A stretch of 49,464 nucleotides of DNA from positions 1 through 49,464 of the forward strand of contig WFXO01000005.1 of NCBI GenBank assembly GCA_015490555.1, read 5' to 3'. Shown here in pieces: positions 35,622 to 44,553 of this stretch. Within the stretch, counting starts at the first letter, position 1. Every line of letters starts with the position of its first letter. A program made the translations under genes and the position numbers. This DNA comes from Caldifarciminota bacterium (GTDB taxonomy: Bacteria; Hydrothermota; Hydrothermia; WGAB01). Below the pieces are notes generated by a model. The model saw only the letters and a list, made by a program, of their open reading frames with translations, ran no database searches and was not told the DNA's origin.

Positions 35622-38237
35622 TTACAAACTCAATGAGAGACCCACGGTAATCGTACGAGGAGGACTAAAGTAATACGGTCGTTTGTAATACCCTGGATCC
35701 GCTGAAGGTCGGGTCATCATGGTAAACGTGGCTCGGCCCGTATCTGTGTAAACATATCGTTCATTCATGGTATCGAAGAGGTTGTAAACTTTTAAGAAAA
35801 TCCTCAAGATTCGGTTTTGGAAAGACCACTCTCGATAGGCATAGAGGTCCACATTGAAATGGGAAGGACGACGTCCAGAGTTTTCTTCCCCACGGAAGGC
35901 ACCGGTTGTATCCGTCGGAGTATACGGTAACCCACTTCCATAAGAAGCAATTAATGAAATCCCATACGCCTTGGGCCGGGTCCAGGAGAGGGTTGCGTTG
36001 ATCCGATGGCGTTCATCCCAGTTCAAGGGGATCATTTTCTTGGGGGGTTCTACTCCGTGTCGTAAGTCGTAGAACAAGTCTCTGGGTGCAGAGTTGAGCC
36101 CTTCAGCGATTTGATAGGTATAATCCAACTCACCCGAGAAGTTCCCTAAGTTCCGAGCCTTCAGATAAAGGGTGATCCCCCGGACATTTCCGTAGTCGTT
36201 GTTGATGTAAGTCACATAGTGGTCCCCCTGGACCATGGTGGGCAGCATTTTGGTCGCAAGCAAGTCGCGGATGTCTTTGTAATAACCGATGACTTCAATG
36301 CCGAAATGATCCCCGATGCCCTGTTTGAACCCTACTTCGTACGCAATGGTCTTCTGGGGAGCCAAGTCCGCATTCCCCATCCAGGTCCTGTTGGCCTTCT
36401 TTTGCCATTCAAACTCGGAGTTGCGGTAGAGATAATACAACGGTGGAATTTGCGTAAAATGTCCATACGAAAAGTGGAAAACCCCGGTTTCAGAGATCGG
36501 GAAGGCAATCCCCACGCGTGGGGAGAGGGACCATTTGGGGTCAACCCATCGGTATCCTGGGAACGGCCGATTGGGATCACTCCAAATCATCGGACTGGGT
36601 GCGGAATCATTCACCCAAACCTTCCACTTCGGATCAAAGTAATCGAACCGGATCCCGACATTGACAATGATGTCTTTGAACTCCATCTTGTCCTGGATGT
36701 AAGCCGCGTATTGAACCGGATAATGGGTGTAAACATTGAGATGGTAAATCGTATCCCGGATGGGTAAGGCGGGCGGTGTCGTGTCTGGATTTGTAACATA
36801 CATCTCAAAACGGTGGACTTTATAGTTCTGGGCTTCAACCCCCCACTTGAAAAAGTGGTGCTTTGTCCATTGATAGGAAAAGTCTACCTTCCCGATGAGG
36901 GTCCGCGTATATCGTTTAAACCACAGGGTGGAAACGCCACCTCGATAGAATTGATGGTTCGACAGGAAATAGCCCCAATAAGGGAACTTGTAAGCGGGGG
37001 AGTAGTAGTCATCGTACACAAATTGCCGAAGTTCTCGGTAGGTATACCCAAATTTTATCGTGTAGGTGAAGTTCTTCGTCGCCATGTGGGTGAGTGAAAT
37101 GATCCCAGTGTACCCTTTTTGGATGTGGTGGGGGTTCGACAGAGGGGTCCAAAGCAGGACATGATTGCTTAAAGAACTGTACGACTTGTAATGCCTGTAA
37201 TCATAGATTCCAGTAAAGTAGACTTTGAGATTGGGATTCGGGACATAGGAAATCTTGGTATGGTAAAAATAGTTGTGATATGGGTTCATCGGGACTCGTG
37301 AGCCGTCACCATGGCCAATGGTATCCTCCCGCGTGTCTGTCGGAAGATACTTGTTGTAACCGAACAGCCACCCTTCATCTTTGAAGATTCGGCCTCCGAA
37401 GAAATAACGGATCTTCTGAGAGAGGGGACCAGAGATCGTCCACCTCAGGTCTTTGGAAGCGAGGGGGTTTACCAGATCTACGCCAGGGAAGTAATCCGTA
37501 TGGTTAGAAACCTTATCCCCAGAATATAGGTCAATTCCAGCCTTGAATCGGTCCGAGCCTTCTTCCGTGACCACATTCACAACGCCGCTCATGGCGTTCC
37601 CGTATTCCGCATTGAACGTCCCGGCCACCAGTTCTAACTGCCGAACAACATTCGTGGCAACAGAAATGGCTCTGCCGGAAAAATAAGGGTCTTGGACCGG
37701 GATGCCATCGATGTAATACAGAATCTCGTTACTTCGACCTCCCCGTACGTGGATTCCGCCGCCCGGATCCTGTGTAATCCCTGCTTTTGTCGTCAGAATC
37801 TGAGTTACGTTCTCCACAGGGAGATTTCGGATCTCAGCCTTGTCGGTAATGATCATGCTGGACGTCTCATCCTTGCGGATCACCGGCTCTTGGGCTTTGA
37901 CGACAATCGGCTTGACTTGGAGGGTCGTGGGCTCCAGGTAGAAGTCGACTTGAGTGGTCAAGTCTACACGAACTTTGACCCCTTTCTTGATCACTGGAGC
38001 GTATCCCAGCATGGTGGCCTTGAGATCGTACGTCCCAGGGGGAACATTGAGGATCATATAGGTACCATCTAAGTCTGCGACGGCGCCCATTCGCGTCCCT
38101 TCAATGATCACATAGGCATCCGGCAGGGGTTCACCGGTCTTTGCGTCGAGGACCCGCCCCATGATCTTTCCGGTTTCCCCTGCCCAAAGACTCCCTACCA
38201 AGAGTAAAGATATCCAGGGAAGGGCCTTTCTGAACAT
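35622..38237 (-). CDS. TonB-dependent receptor with N-terminal carboxypeptidase-regulatory-like domain
   Basis: 871-residue outer-membrane protein. A signal peptide (1-19) is followed by a CarboxypepD_reg-like beta domain (about 22-105: GKIMGRVLDAKTGEPLPDAYV), a plug domain (about 118-230: VTQILTTKAGITQ, IHVRGGRSNEILYYIDGIP, YGNAMSGVVNVVTEEG) and a long 22-strand-type barrel to the C-terminus (TVGLSLSL). This order matches SusC-like receptors of Bacteroidetes; no clear TonB box is seen. The substrate is unknown. The start has GGAGG 6 nt upstream, inside the end of the lipoprotein gene. tonB, exbB and exbD are not in the window. Confidence 0.92.
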   Translation of the reverse strand: MFRKALPWISLLLVGSLWAGETGKIMGRVLDAKTGEPLPDAYVIIEGTRMGAVADLDGTYMILNVPPGTYDLKATMLGYAPVIKKGVKVRVDLTTQVDFYLEPTTLQVKPIVVKAQEPVIRKDETSSMIITDKAEIRNLPVENVTQILTTKAGITQDPGGGIHVRGGRSNEILYYIDGIPVQDPYFSGRAISVATNVVRQLELVAGTFNAEYGNAMSGVVNVVTEEGSDRFKAGIDLYSGDKVSNHTDYFPGVDLVNPLASKDLRWTISGPLSQKIRYFFGGRIFKDEGWLFGYNKYLPTDTREDTIGHGDGSRVPMNPYHNYFYHTKISYVPNPNLKVYFTGIYDYRHYKSYSSLSNHVLLWTPLSNPHHIQKGYTGIISLTHMATKNFTYTIKFGYTYRELRQFVYDDYYSPAYKFPYWGYFLSNHQFYRGGVSTLWFKRYTRTLIGKVDFSYQWTKHHFFKWGVEAQNYKVHRFEMYVTNPDTTPPALPIRDTIYHLNVYTHYPVQYAAYIQDKMEFKDIIVNVGIRFDYFDPKWKVWVNDSAPSPMIWSDPNRPFPGYRWVDPKWSLSPRVGIAFPISETGVFHFSYGHFTQIPPLYYLYRNSEFEWQKKANRTWMGNADLAPQKTIAYEVGFKQGIGDHFGIEVIGYYKDIRDLLATKMLPTMVQGDHYVTYINNDYGNVRGITLYLKARNLGNFSGELDYTYQIAEGLNSAPRDLFYDLRHGVEPPKKMIPLNWDERHRINATLSWTRPKAYGISLIASYGSGLPYTPTDTTGAFRGEENSGRRPSHFNVDLYAYREWSFQNRILRIFLKVYNLFDTMNERYVYTDTGRATFTMMTRPSADPGYYKRPYYFSPPRTITVGLSLSL

Positions 38238-38238
38238 C

Positions 38239-38724
38239 CTAACCTCCTATCGTATCAATCACGGTCGTAATAAACTCTGTAGTTTCGATCACGACAGGGA
38301 TCACCAGAGTCCCCAGATCCAGAACCTGTTCGGATTGCAGTTCAAACTCGTCCGTCGTATCATCCGGATAAAGGGTCCCAATCTCCCAGTAATGGAACGT
38401 CAGGGAGTCCACGACCAAGTTATCGACGGAATCTAAGAAGGTAGTATCCACACTGACAAGAAGGGTTTCGTATTTTGCTTCTTTTGTGAGGATCAAGCGG
38501 TAGGAGCGAGGGGGCAAGACCAGTTGGAAGAATCCCATGGAGTCGGTGTAGGTATAATCAATGCTCGGTTTGGAGACAACTTTGACACTTTCGACGGGTG
38601 CAGAGAAGACGGAGTCAACGACAGTTCCTTTGACGGTTGCGGCTTTTGGACTCTCGAGTTTGTCCTCACATCCCCCTCCGACCAGGATACTTAAGAAAAA
38701 GCCCCATACGAACAATCGCCTCAT
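38239..38724 (-). CDS. Putative lipoprotein with carboxypeptidase-regulatory-like domain
   Basis: 161-residue exported protein. The N-terminus ends in a lipobox-like VGGGC, so Cys19 may be lipidated; glycine at all three preceding positions makes this less than certain. After it comes a small beta-sandwich (about 28-105: ATVKGTVVDSVFSAPVESVKVV, GFFQLVLPPRSYRLIL) like the N-terminal domain of the adjacent TonB receptor. GGGAGG lies 5-6 nt before the ATG. It stops one nucleotide before the receptor start and begins 47 nt after infA, so it either continues the ribosomal operon transcript or uses a promoter I could not identify in the gap. Confidence 0.75.
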   Translation of the reverse strand: MRRLFVWGFFLSILVGGGCEDKLESPKAATVKGTVVDSVFSAPVESVKVVSKPSIDYTYTDSMGFFQLVLPPRSYRLILTKEAKYETLLVSVDTTFLDSVDNLVVDSLTFHYWEIGTLYPDDTTDEFELQSEQVLDLGTLVIPVVIETTEFITTVIDTIGG

Positions 38725-38771
38725 AACAACCTCCCGGTCTTCCTTACAACCCCACGTGTTTGCAAAAATTT

Positions 38772-38990
38772 TTATTTATAGCGGTAAACGATCCTCCCAC
38801 GGGTCAAATCGTAGGGCGTAAGTTCAACGGTGACCCGATCCCCGGGGAGGATCCGAATATAGTGCATGCGCATTTTGCCCGAAACATGGGCCAAAACGAT
38901 CATTCCATTGTCCAATTCCACCCGAAACATCGCGTTCGGGAGGACTTCTTTAATGGTGCCTTCGACTCGTATTACGTCTTTCTTTGCCAT
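38772..38990 (-). CDS. infA: Translation initiation factor IF-1
   Basis: 72-residue single OB-fold protein that binds the 30S A site during initiation. It matches canonical IF-1 along its length: [45 protein letters not shown] and GRIVYRYK. It overlaps the map gene by 19 nt. In most bacteria infA is followed by rpmJ-rpsM-rpsK-rpsD-rpoA-rplQ; here surface-protein genes follow instead. Confidence 0.97.
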   Translation of the reverse strand: MAKKDVIRVEGTIKEVLPNAMFRVELDNGMIVLAHVSGKMRMHYIRILPGDRVTVELTPYDLTRGRIVYRYK

Positions 38991-39751
38991 TGGCTCTTAT
39001 GTACCTCCGTCAGGATCTCTGGACCATCGGCAAGGATGGCTACGGTGTGTTCAAAGTGTGCGGAAGGTTGACCATCAGCGGTAACCACGGTCCACCCATC
39101 GGCCAACGTGCGGACTTCATGGGTCCCCATATTCACCATGGGTTCGATGGCCAAAACCATTCCGGGCTTTAATTTTGGGCCTTTTCGATGCGAATCTACA
39201 AAGTTGGGAATGGAGGGATCTTCGTGTAGACGCAGGCCGACTCCATGTCCTGCCAATTCTCGAACAACGGAAAACCCGTGGGCCTCCACCTCCTCTTGGA
39301 TGGCTTTTGAGATTTCAGAGAGGTAGTGCCCAGGCTGAGCCATAGTGATACCTTTATAAAGTGCCTTCCGGGTCGTTTCAACCAGTTCTCGGACCCGTGG
39401 GGGAACCTCTCCCACCACAAACGTCTTGGCGGCATCCCCGATATAGCCCTGGAAAATGACCCCTATGTCAATTTTCACCAAATCTCCAGATCGGATCACC
39501 TTGGCACGAGAGGGGATCCCATGAACAACTTCGTGGTTTAACGAGATACAACTCGAGGCAGGGTATCCACGGTAGCCCAAAAAAGCGGGGAGACCCCCGT
39601 GTTTTCGGATAAACGCATCAATCTTTTGATTCAGGTCGGAAGTGGTAACCCCGGGTCGGATGTAAGATTCGATATACTCTAAGGTCTGCGCAACTAAGCG
39701 GGAGGCCTTACGAATTCCCTCGATTTCCTCATCCGTTTTGAGGATGATCAT
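38972..39751 (-). CDS. map: Methionine aminopeptidase type I
   Basis: 259-residue dinuclear metalloenzyme removing the initiator methionine from nascent proteins. The five metal ligands are visible: Asp in VKIDIGVIF, Asp in YIGDAAKTF, His in [12 protein letters not shown], Glu in LAIEPMV and Glu in HFEHTVAIL. The length is typical of type Ia enzymes. The gene overlaps adk upstream (23 nt) and infA downstream (19 nt); secY-adk-map-infA is the classical order. Confidence 0.97.
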   Translation of the reverse strand: MIILKTDEEIEGIRKASRLVAQTLEYIESYIRPGVTTSDLNQKIDAFIRKHGGLPAFLGYRGYPASSCISLNHEVVHGIPSRAKVIRSGDLVKIDIGVIFQGYIGDAAKTFVVGEVPPRVRELVETTRKALYKGITMAQPGHYLSEISKAIQEEVEAHGFSVVRELAGHGVGLRLHEDPSIPNFVDSHRKGPKLKPGMVLAIEPMVNMGTHEVRTLADGWTVVTADGQPSAHFEHTVAILADGPEILTEVHKSQWQRKT

Positions 39752-40394
39752 TGCGTAGGACCTGTTCGATGGCGTAAGTTACGGCTTCAGGGTTCCCGGT
39801 CCCTGACACCTCACGGAGGAGACCCCGTTCCTTGTAATACTCGATCAAGGGGGCCGTTTGCTTGCGATAAACGTCCAGCCGCTTTTGGATGGTTTCCGGC
39901 TTGTCATCCGGCCGGGTGATTAAAGGTACCCCACAGTGATCACATCGTTCGTCCTCCTTGGGGGGATGGGAAAGGAGGTTGTATGTGGCCTTGCATTGGG
40001 GACACACCCGGCGTGCACTCAAACGGCGGATGATCTCCTCATCTGGTACTTGCAAAAGGATCACGTGATGAATTGTGATCTGCCGATCTTTCAGAATCTT
40101 CTCCAGACCTTTGGCTTGTTGGAGGGTTCGAGGAAACCCATCCAGAATAAACCCTTCTTTCACCGTATCCAGGGTCTCTTCAACCAGTCCCAACATGACA
40201 TCATCTGGGACCAATTCCCCTTTTTCCATATATTGCTGAGCCTGACGGCCCAGGGGAGTCCCTTGGCGAACCGCATCCCGGAGGATATCTCCTGTGGAAA
40301 GTTTGGTGAGGTGAAAGCGTTTGGCAATGATCTCTGCTTGGGTTCCCTTCCCCGCACCCGGGGGGCCAAGGAAGATGAGGTTTAGCCGCGCCAT
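39729..40394 (-). CDS. adk: Adenylate kinase with Cys4 zinc lid
   Basis: 221-residue enzyme interconverting ATP + AMP and 2 ADP. P-loop GPPGAGKGT (10-18), the AMP-binding DGFPRT and a long-type LID carrying four cysteines (CPQC and CDHC), which bind zinc in Gram-positive and thermophile enzymes. It overlaps secY by 13 nt and map by 23 nt within the spc operon. Confidence 0.97.
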   Translation of the reverse strand: MARLNLIFLGPPGAGKGTQAEIIAKRFHLTKLSTGDILRDAVRQGTPLGRQAQQYMEKGELVPDDVMLGLVEETLDTVKEGFILDGFPRTLQQAKGLEKILKDRQITIHHVILLQVPDEEIIRRLSARRVCPQCKATYNLLSHPPKEDERCDHCGVPLITRPDDKPETIQKRLDVYRKQTAPLIEYYKERGLLREVSGTGNPEAVTYAIEQVLRNDHPQNG

Positions 40395-41701
40395 CCTCGA
40401 ATCCGCCCCTTCTTCAGGAGGCCTTCATATTGGCGCATGATCAGGTGAGCCTCAATTTGCTGCATGATTTCGAGAGCCACCCCGACGATGATGAGCAAGC
40501 GTGTGCCACCGAAGTAGAAGGGGATGTTCGTCCACCGGATCAGGTGCCAGGGAAGAATGGCAATCAAGGCAAAGAAAATAGCACCTGGCAAAAGAATCCG
40601 AGCCATCACCCGATCGATATACTCTGCCGTTTTCTGGCCTGGACGGACTCCTGGGATGAACCCGGAGTATCGTTGGAGGTTTTCTGCCATATCCCTCGGA
40701 TTCATGACGACGGCGGTGTAATAGTAAGCAAAGAAGATGATGAGCAAGCCATAAACAATGTCATATACCAGATTTCCTGGCTGGAACCACTGATTGAACG
40801 TCTGGGCCCATCCCGTCTGCACAAAGGTCGTAATCGTATTGGGGAACATCATCAGACTTTGTGCAAAGATGATCGGGATCACGCCCGCAGTATTCACTGT
40901 CAAAGGCAGATAGGTTTGCTGTCCCCCATAGACGCGCCGCCCCACGACTCGTTTGGCGTACTGGATGGGGATTCGACGCTGGGCTTCCGTGACAATCACC
41001 ACTGCAGCTGTGGTGACCAACATCACTAAGGCTACAAATCCAAAGGCTAACGGGGAGAGCGCGCCGGTCCGAAGAAGCGTGATGGTCTGAGCCACCTCAT
41101 TCGGAACCGTATCAAGAGTACCGGCATAAATGATAAGTGAGATCCCGTTCCCGATTCCGAATTGGGTGATCTCTTCCCCCAACCACATCAGGAAAACACT
41201 CCCTGCGACCAGGGAAATCACAGTGACAAAGATGAAGAAGGGGCCAGGATTCGGAACGACAGGGGCACCTGAAACGGGGCTGGTAAGCCGTTGCAGGAAG
41301 ACAGAAACGCCGAAGGCCTGGATGGCCGCCACGAGGATTGTTAAATATCGCGTGTATTGTTCGATCTTCCGACGGCCATGCTCCCCCTCTTTCTGGAGAC
41401 GTTCCAAGTAGGGAACAGTTGTGGTCAACAACTGCAGGATAATCGATGCAGAAATGTAGGGCATAATGCCCACCCCAAAGACAGCGGCTCTGGAGAGGGC
41501 TCCGCCCACGAACATGTCAAATAGGCCGAACGTAGTCCCCTGGAGTGATGTTCGGAAGAATTCTCCCAACGCCCGTGCATCTACTCCAGGGAGAGGGATA
41601 TGTGTTCCGATTCGATAAACGGCAATGATGGCTAAAGTGAAGAGGATCTTCCGTCGAAGGTCTTCGATACGGAAGAGAGAACCCAGACCCTCACGAAGCA
41701 T
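40382..41701 (-). CDS. secY: Protein translocase subunit SecY
   Basis: 439-residue core channel of the Sec translocon with ten transmembrane helices. Family landmarks: the N-terminal HIPLPGVDA, the plug-region GIMPYISASIILQLL, YAKRVVGRRVYGGQQTYLPL (cytoplasmic loop 4) and GFIPGVRPGQKTAEYI. It follows rplO by 2 nt and overlaps adk. It would export the signal-peptide proteins encoded downstream. Confidence 0.97.
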   Translation of the reverse strand: MLREGLGSLFRIEDLRRKILFTLAIIAVYRIGTHIPLPGVDARALGEFFRTSLQGTTFGLFDMFVGGALSRAAVFGVGIMPYISASIILQLLTTTVPYLERLQKEGEHGRRKIEQYTRYLTILVAAIQAFGVSVFLQRLTSPVSGAPVVPNPGPFFIFVTVISLVAGSVFLMWLGEEITQFGIGNGISLIIYAGTLDTVPNEVAQTITLLRTGALSPLAFGFVALVMLVTTAAVVIVTEAQRRIPIQYAKRVVGRRVYGGQQTYLPLTVNTAGVIPIIFAQSLMMFPNTITTFVQTGWAQTFNQWFQPGNLVYDIVYGLLIIFFAYYYTAVVMNPRDMAENLQRYSGFIPGVRPGQKTAEYIDRVMARILLPGAIFFALIAILPWHLIRWTNIPFYFGGTRLLIIVGVALEIMQQIEAHLIMRQYEGLLKKGRIRGWRG

Positions 41702-41703
41702 CG

Positions 41704-42300
41704 TTATGACTCTCCTTTCGATTCGGTATCTTCAGCAGAAGGCTGTTCTTGTTCGGATGGAAACTCCGATGGTTGGTCAGGAGAGGGTTCTGTGGAAGGA
41801 GAAGCCTCAGGGGTGGAAGTCGACGATGCTTCGTCCTCAGAAGGAGTTTCTTTGAGGGACAGGATTTTCACAGACCCACCGGCGGATTCAATGGCTTTTT
41901 TGGCCTTCTCACTGAAGGCGTGGGCCTCAACGGTCAACTTCTTTGTTAACTCGCCACGGCCCAAAATCTTTACAGGGAGATCTCTTCGCACCAGCCGTTT
42001 CTCTTTTAATGCGGCGATGGTCACCACCTCACCCTCTGAAAACTTCTGTTCTAACTGGTCCAGGTTCACCACTTCATATTCAATTCGGAAGGGGTTTTTA
42101 AATCCCCGTTTTGGCAATCGCCGATAAAGGGGCATCTGTCCGCCTTCAAAGCCGGGTCCTTTCGCGCCCCCCGAACGGGCTTTTTGTCCCTTGTGTCCTC
42201 GGGTGGAGGTTTTCCCATGGCCCGAGCCCGGACCACGGCCAACCCGTTTTCGCTTTTTCTTCGCGCCTTTCTTCGGTCCGATGTTACTCAGTGTCAGCAT
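41704..42300 (-). CDS. rplO: 50S ribosomal protein L15 (uL15) with acidic C-terminal tail
   Basis: 198-residue uL15. Residues 1-150 match the family, with the basic [21 protein letters not shown] segment and [11 protein letters not shown]. Residues 151-198 form an extra tail made almost only of Ser, Pro, Glu, Asp, Thr and Gln, not part of ordinary L15 (about 145-150 residues). It is probably disordered and exposed. The gene overlaps rpmD by 17 nt and precedes secY by 2 nt. Confidence 0.95.
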   Translation of the reverse strand: MLTLSNIGPKKGAKKKRKRVGRGPGSGHGKTSTRGHKGQKARSGGAKGPGFEGGQMPLYRRLPKRGFKNPFRIEYEVVNLDQLEQKFSEGEVVTIAALKEKRLVRRDLPVKILGRGELTKKLTVEAHAFSEKAKKAIESAGGSVKILSLKETPSEDEASSTSTPEASPSTEPSPDQPSEFPSEQEQPSAEDTESKGES

Positions 42301-42487
42301 GTTCCACTTCCTCCACTTGAACCAATCCTTTAACCACGCGAAGCATCCCGCGTAGGGCAGGGGTGTCCTTATGGATCCGGGATTTGCCGATCCGCCCCAA
42401 ACCTAAAGCCTCTAAGGTCCGCTTAGCCTTCTTGTGTTTCCCGATGCTCGACCGGACCTGTGTCACCTTGAGTAATCTTTCTTTCAC
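42284..42487 (-). CDS. rpmD: 50S ribosomal protein L30 (uL30)
   Basis: 67-residue uL30, slightly longer than the usual 59-60 because of an acidic C-terminal end ([10 protein letters not shown]). The core [20 protein letters not shown] and [15 protein letters not shown] is typical. The start is GTG with AGGAGG 7 nt upstream, lying 65 nt inside the 3' end of rpsE. Confidence 0.94.
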   Translation of the reverse strand: MKERLLKVTQVRSSIGKHKKAKRTLEALGLGRIGKSRIHKDTPALRGMLRVVKGLVQVEEVEHADTE

Positions 42488-42998
42488 TTCTGAACCTCCT
42501 GATGAGTCTCTCTACGGGGACTCCACGCATCCGTGCAACGGTCTCTGGGTCTTTCAACTTCAAAAGGCCGTCTAAAGTCGCCTTTAATAGATTCACGGTA
42601 TTGTTGGCTCCTAAGGATTTCGTCAAGGCATTTTCATAGCCAGCAGCCTCTAAAACCGCACGGACCGGTTGACACGCAATAATCCCTGTTCCGGGTGCTG
42701 CGGGTTTAAGCAAGACTTTGGTCGCTCCGACACGTCCGATGACATCGTGTGGCAATGTACCTTTGAGAATCGGCACCTTTTTGAGGTTTTTGTATGCATT
42801 TTGTGTCGCCTTCCGGATTGCGTCTGGTGTCTCTGCGGCTTTTCCGTGTCCGATCCCCACGGTCCCTTTTCCGTCACCCACAACAACCCAAGCCGAGAGT
42901 TTAAACTTCCGACCACCTTTGGTGGTCTTGGACACACGCTTGATGGTGACGACTGTTTCTACAAATTCTGTGACTGCGTCGCTAATGAGATCTCGCAT
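42423..42998 (-). CDS. rpsE: 30S ribosomal protein S5 (uS5) with extended C-terminus
   Basis: 191-residue uS5. The dsRNA-binding-like N-domain ([28 protein letters not shown]) and C-domain ([19 protein letters not shown]) are intact. The last ~21 residues are encoded by DNA that also encodes the start of rpmD in another frame, an unusually long 65-nt overlap. The gene begins 1 nt after rplR. Confidence 0.96.
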   Translation of the reverse strand: MRDLISDAVTEFVETVVTIKRVSKTTKGGRKFKLSAWVVVGDGKGTVGIGHGKAAETPDAIRKATQNAYKNLKKVPILKGTLPHDVIGRVGATKVLLKPAAPGTGIIACQPVRAVLEAAGYENALTKSLGANNTVNLLKATLDGLLKLKDPETVARMRGVPVERLIRRFRSERKITQGDTGPVEHRETQEG

Positions 42999-42999
42999 G

Positions 43000-43377
43000 T
43001 TAGAACTCCAAACCTCCTTCTCTTGCCCCTTCTGCTAAGGCTTTGACCCGACCATGATAGCGATATCCCGAACGATCGAAGACCACTTTCTTGATACCTC
43101 TCTCCAGGGCCCGTTGAGCCAGAAGTTTGCCTACCAACTTGGCCTTCTCGATCTTGCCCTCCAGTTCCTTGACCTGGTCACGGATCTCTGGAGACAAGGT
43201 CGAAGCCCCTGTGATCACCTGACAAGGTCCAAAGGGTGGATCAATCACGATCTGGGCATAAATGTGTTTGCTTGTCTTTTTCACCGTAATTCGAGGCCGT
43301 TCCGGGGTTCCGTTCACCTTTTTGCGTACGCGGAGGTGCCGCCTTTTTCTTCGCCACTGTTTTTCCTCTGGTCTCAT
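43000..43377 (-). CDS. rplR: 50S ribosomal protein L18 (uL18)
   Basis: 125-residue 5S rRNA-binding protein. A basic N-terminus ([17 protein letters not shown]) leads into the core [18 protein letters not shown] and the C-terminal [28 protein letters not shown], all canonical. Located between rplF (13-nt gap) and rpsE in the spc order. Confidence 0.97.
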   Translation of the reverse strand: MRPEEKQWRRKRRHLRVRKKVNGTPERPRITVKKTSKHIYAQIVIDPPFGPCQVITGASTLSPEIRDQVKELEGKIEKAKLVGKLLAQRALERGIKKVVFDRSGYRYHGRVKALAEGAREGGLEF

Positions 43378-43390
43378 CTTCTCACACTCC

Positions 43391-43936
43391 TTACTGAGCT
43401 TTCACAGCCGATTTCCCGGCCTTCCGCCGGACATACTCACCGACATAGCGAATCCCTTTGCCCTTATAAGGCTCGGGTGGACGAATCGCGCGGATATTCG
43501 CAGCCATTTGACCAACCTTCTGCTTGTCAATCCCCGAAACCACAATCCGGTCTTGACCGACCGCCTTCAAGGTCACGCCTGGCATCGGCTCGACACGGAC
43601 CGGATGCGAAAACCCGACCGTTAGAACGATGGCCTCCCCTTCCTGCTTGACACGATAACCCGTCCCGACCAACTGCAACTCTTTTGTAAAGCCTTGGGTG
43701 ACACCGATCACCATGTTGTTGATGAGTTGTCGGATGGTTCCATGGAGTGCACGAGAGAGTTTGTCCATGTTGCGCGGACGAACACGGATCTCTGTTTCCG
43801 AGACCTCGACCTCGATTTGAGGAGGAATCTTCTGGCTCAGGCTCCCCTTCGGGCCTGTGATGACCAGTTCGTCGCCCTTCCATTCGACTTTCACACCTTG
43901 AGGAATCTTTACCGGGAGTTTGCCAAGCCGTGACAT
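43391..43936 (-). CDS. rplF: 50S ribosomal protein L6 (uL6)
   Basis: 181-residue uL6 with the usual two-fold repeat: N-domain from [18 protein letters not shown] and C-domain containing [27 protein letters not shown], which binds 23S rRNA near the sarcin-ricin loop. Length is normal. It follows rpsH by 12 nt with an AGGAGG-type site before the ATG. Confidence 0.97.
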   Translation of the reverse strand: MSRLGKLPVKIPQGVKVEWKGDELVITGPKGSLSQKIPPQIEVEVSETEIRVRPRNMDKLSRALHGTIRQLINNMVIGVTQGFTKELQLVGTGYRVKQEGEAIVLTVGFSHPVRVEPMPGVTLKAVGQDRIVVSGIDKQKVGQMAANIRAIRPPEPYKGKGIRYVGEYVRRKAGKSAVKAQ

Positions 43937-43948
43937 CGTCTCACCTCC

Positions 43949-44347
43949 TTACCAGGCGTAAAAGAGGACCTCGCCACCCACACGGCGTTTCCGGGCCTCT
44001 CGGTCAGTCATAATCCCCTGAGATGTGGAGATCACCGCGATCCCTAAGCCATTTTTGACCCAGGGGATATGATCCGCATCCACATAAATCCGTCGTGAGG
44101 GTTTCGAGACGCGCTGGAGATCCGTAATGACCGGGGTACCGTCCTCGGTATACTTTAACTGGACAATGATTTTCCCGCCCCGTTGGTCTTCAATCACCTG
44201 AAAGTCTCGGATGAAACCTTCTCGCTTCAAGATCTCCAAGATCCGGATCTTCATTTTTGAGATTGGCAAGATTTCTACTTCTGGCTTCTTTGCGCGGACG
44301 CCATTGCGAATTCGTGTGAGCATGTCTGCAATCGGATCCATGTTCAT
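43949..44347 (-). CDS. rpsH: 30S ribosomal protein S8 (uS8)
   Basis: 132-residue uS8. Recognised by DPIADMLTRIRNGVRA at the N-terminus and the C-terminal VISTSQGIMTDREARKRRVGGEVLFYAW, including the STSxG(I/L)M motif that contacts 16S rRNA. GGAGGT lies about 8 nt before the first of two in-frame ATGs (44347), which I take as the start. Confidence 0.97.
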   Translation of the reverse strand: MNMDPIADMLTRIRNGVRAKKPEVEILPISKMKIRILEILKREGFIRDFQVIEDQRGGKIIVQLKYTEDGTPVITDLQRVSKPSRRIYVDADHIPWVKNGLGIAVISTSQGIMTDREARKRRVGGEVLFYAW

Positions 44348-44362
44348 GGTCTACACCTCCGA

Positions 44363-44551
44363 TCACCAACTGGCTTTTTTCACTCCGGGGATCTTTCCCT
44401 GGAGTGCGAGTTCCCGGAAACAAATGCGGCAAAGGCCAAACTTCCGAATATATCCTCGTGGTCGCCCACAGCGCATACACCGATTCCGATGCCGAATCTT
44501 GTATTTTGGCTTCTTCAGAAAAGATTTGGCCATTTGGGCTTTCGTCGCCAC
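44363..44551 (-). CDS. rpsN: 30S ribosomal protein S14, zinc-binding short form (uS14)
   Basis: 62-residue zinc-type uS14 with the four ligand cysteines in RCMRCGR and [10 protein letters not shown], and the C-terminal [11 protein letters not shown]. The short C+ form is typical of Gram-positives, thermophiles and many candidate phyla. It is 2 nt from rplE and 15 nt from rpsH. Confidence 0.97.
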   Translation of the reverse strand: MATKAQMAKSFLKKPKYKIRHRNRCMRCGRPRGYIRKFGLCRICFRELALQGKIPGVKKASW

Positions 44552-44553
44552 GA

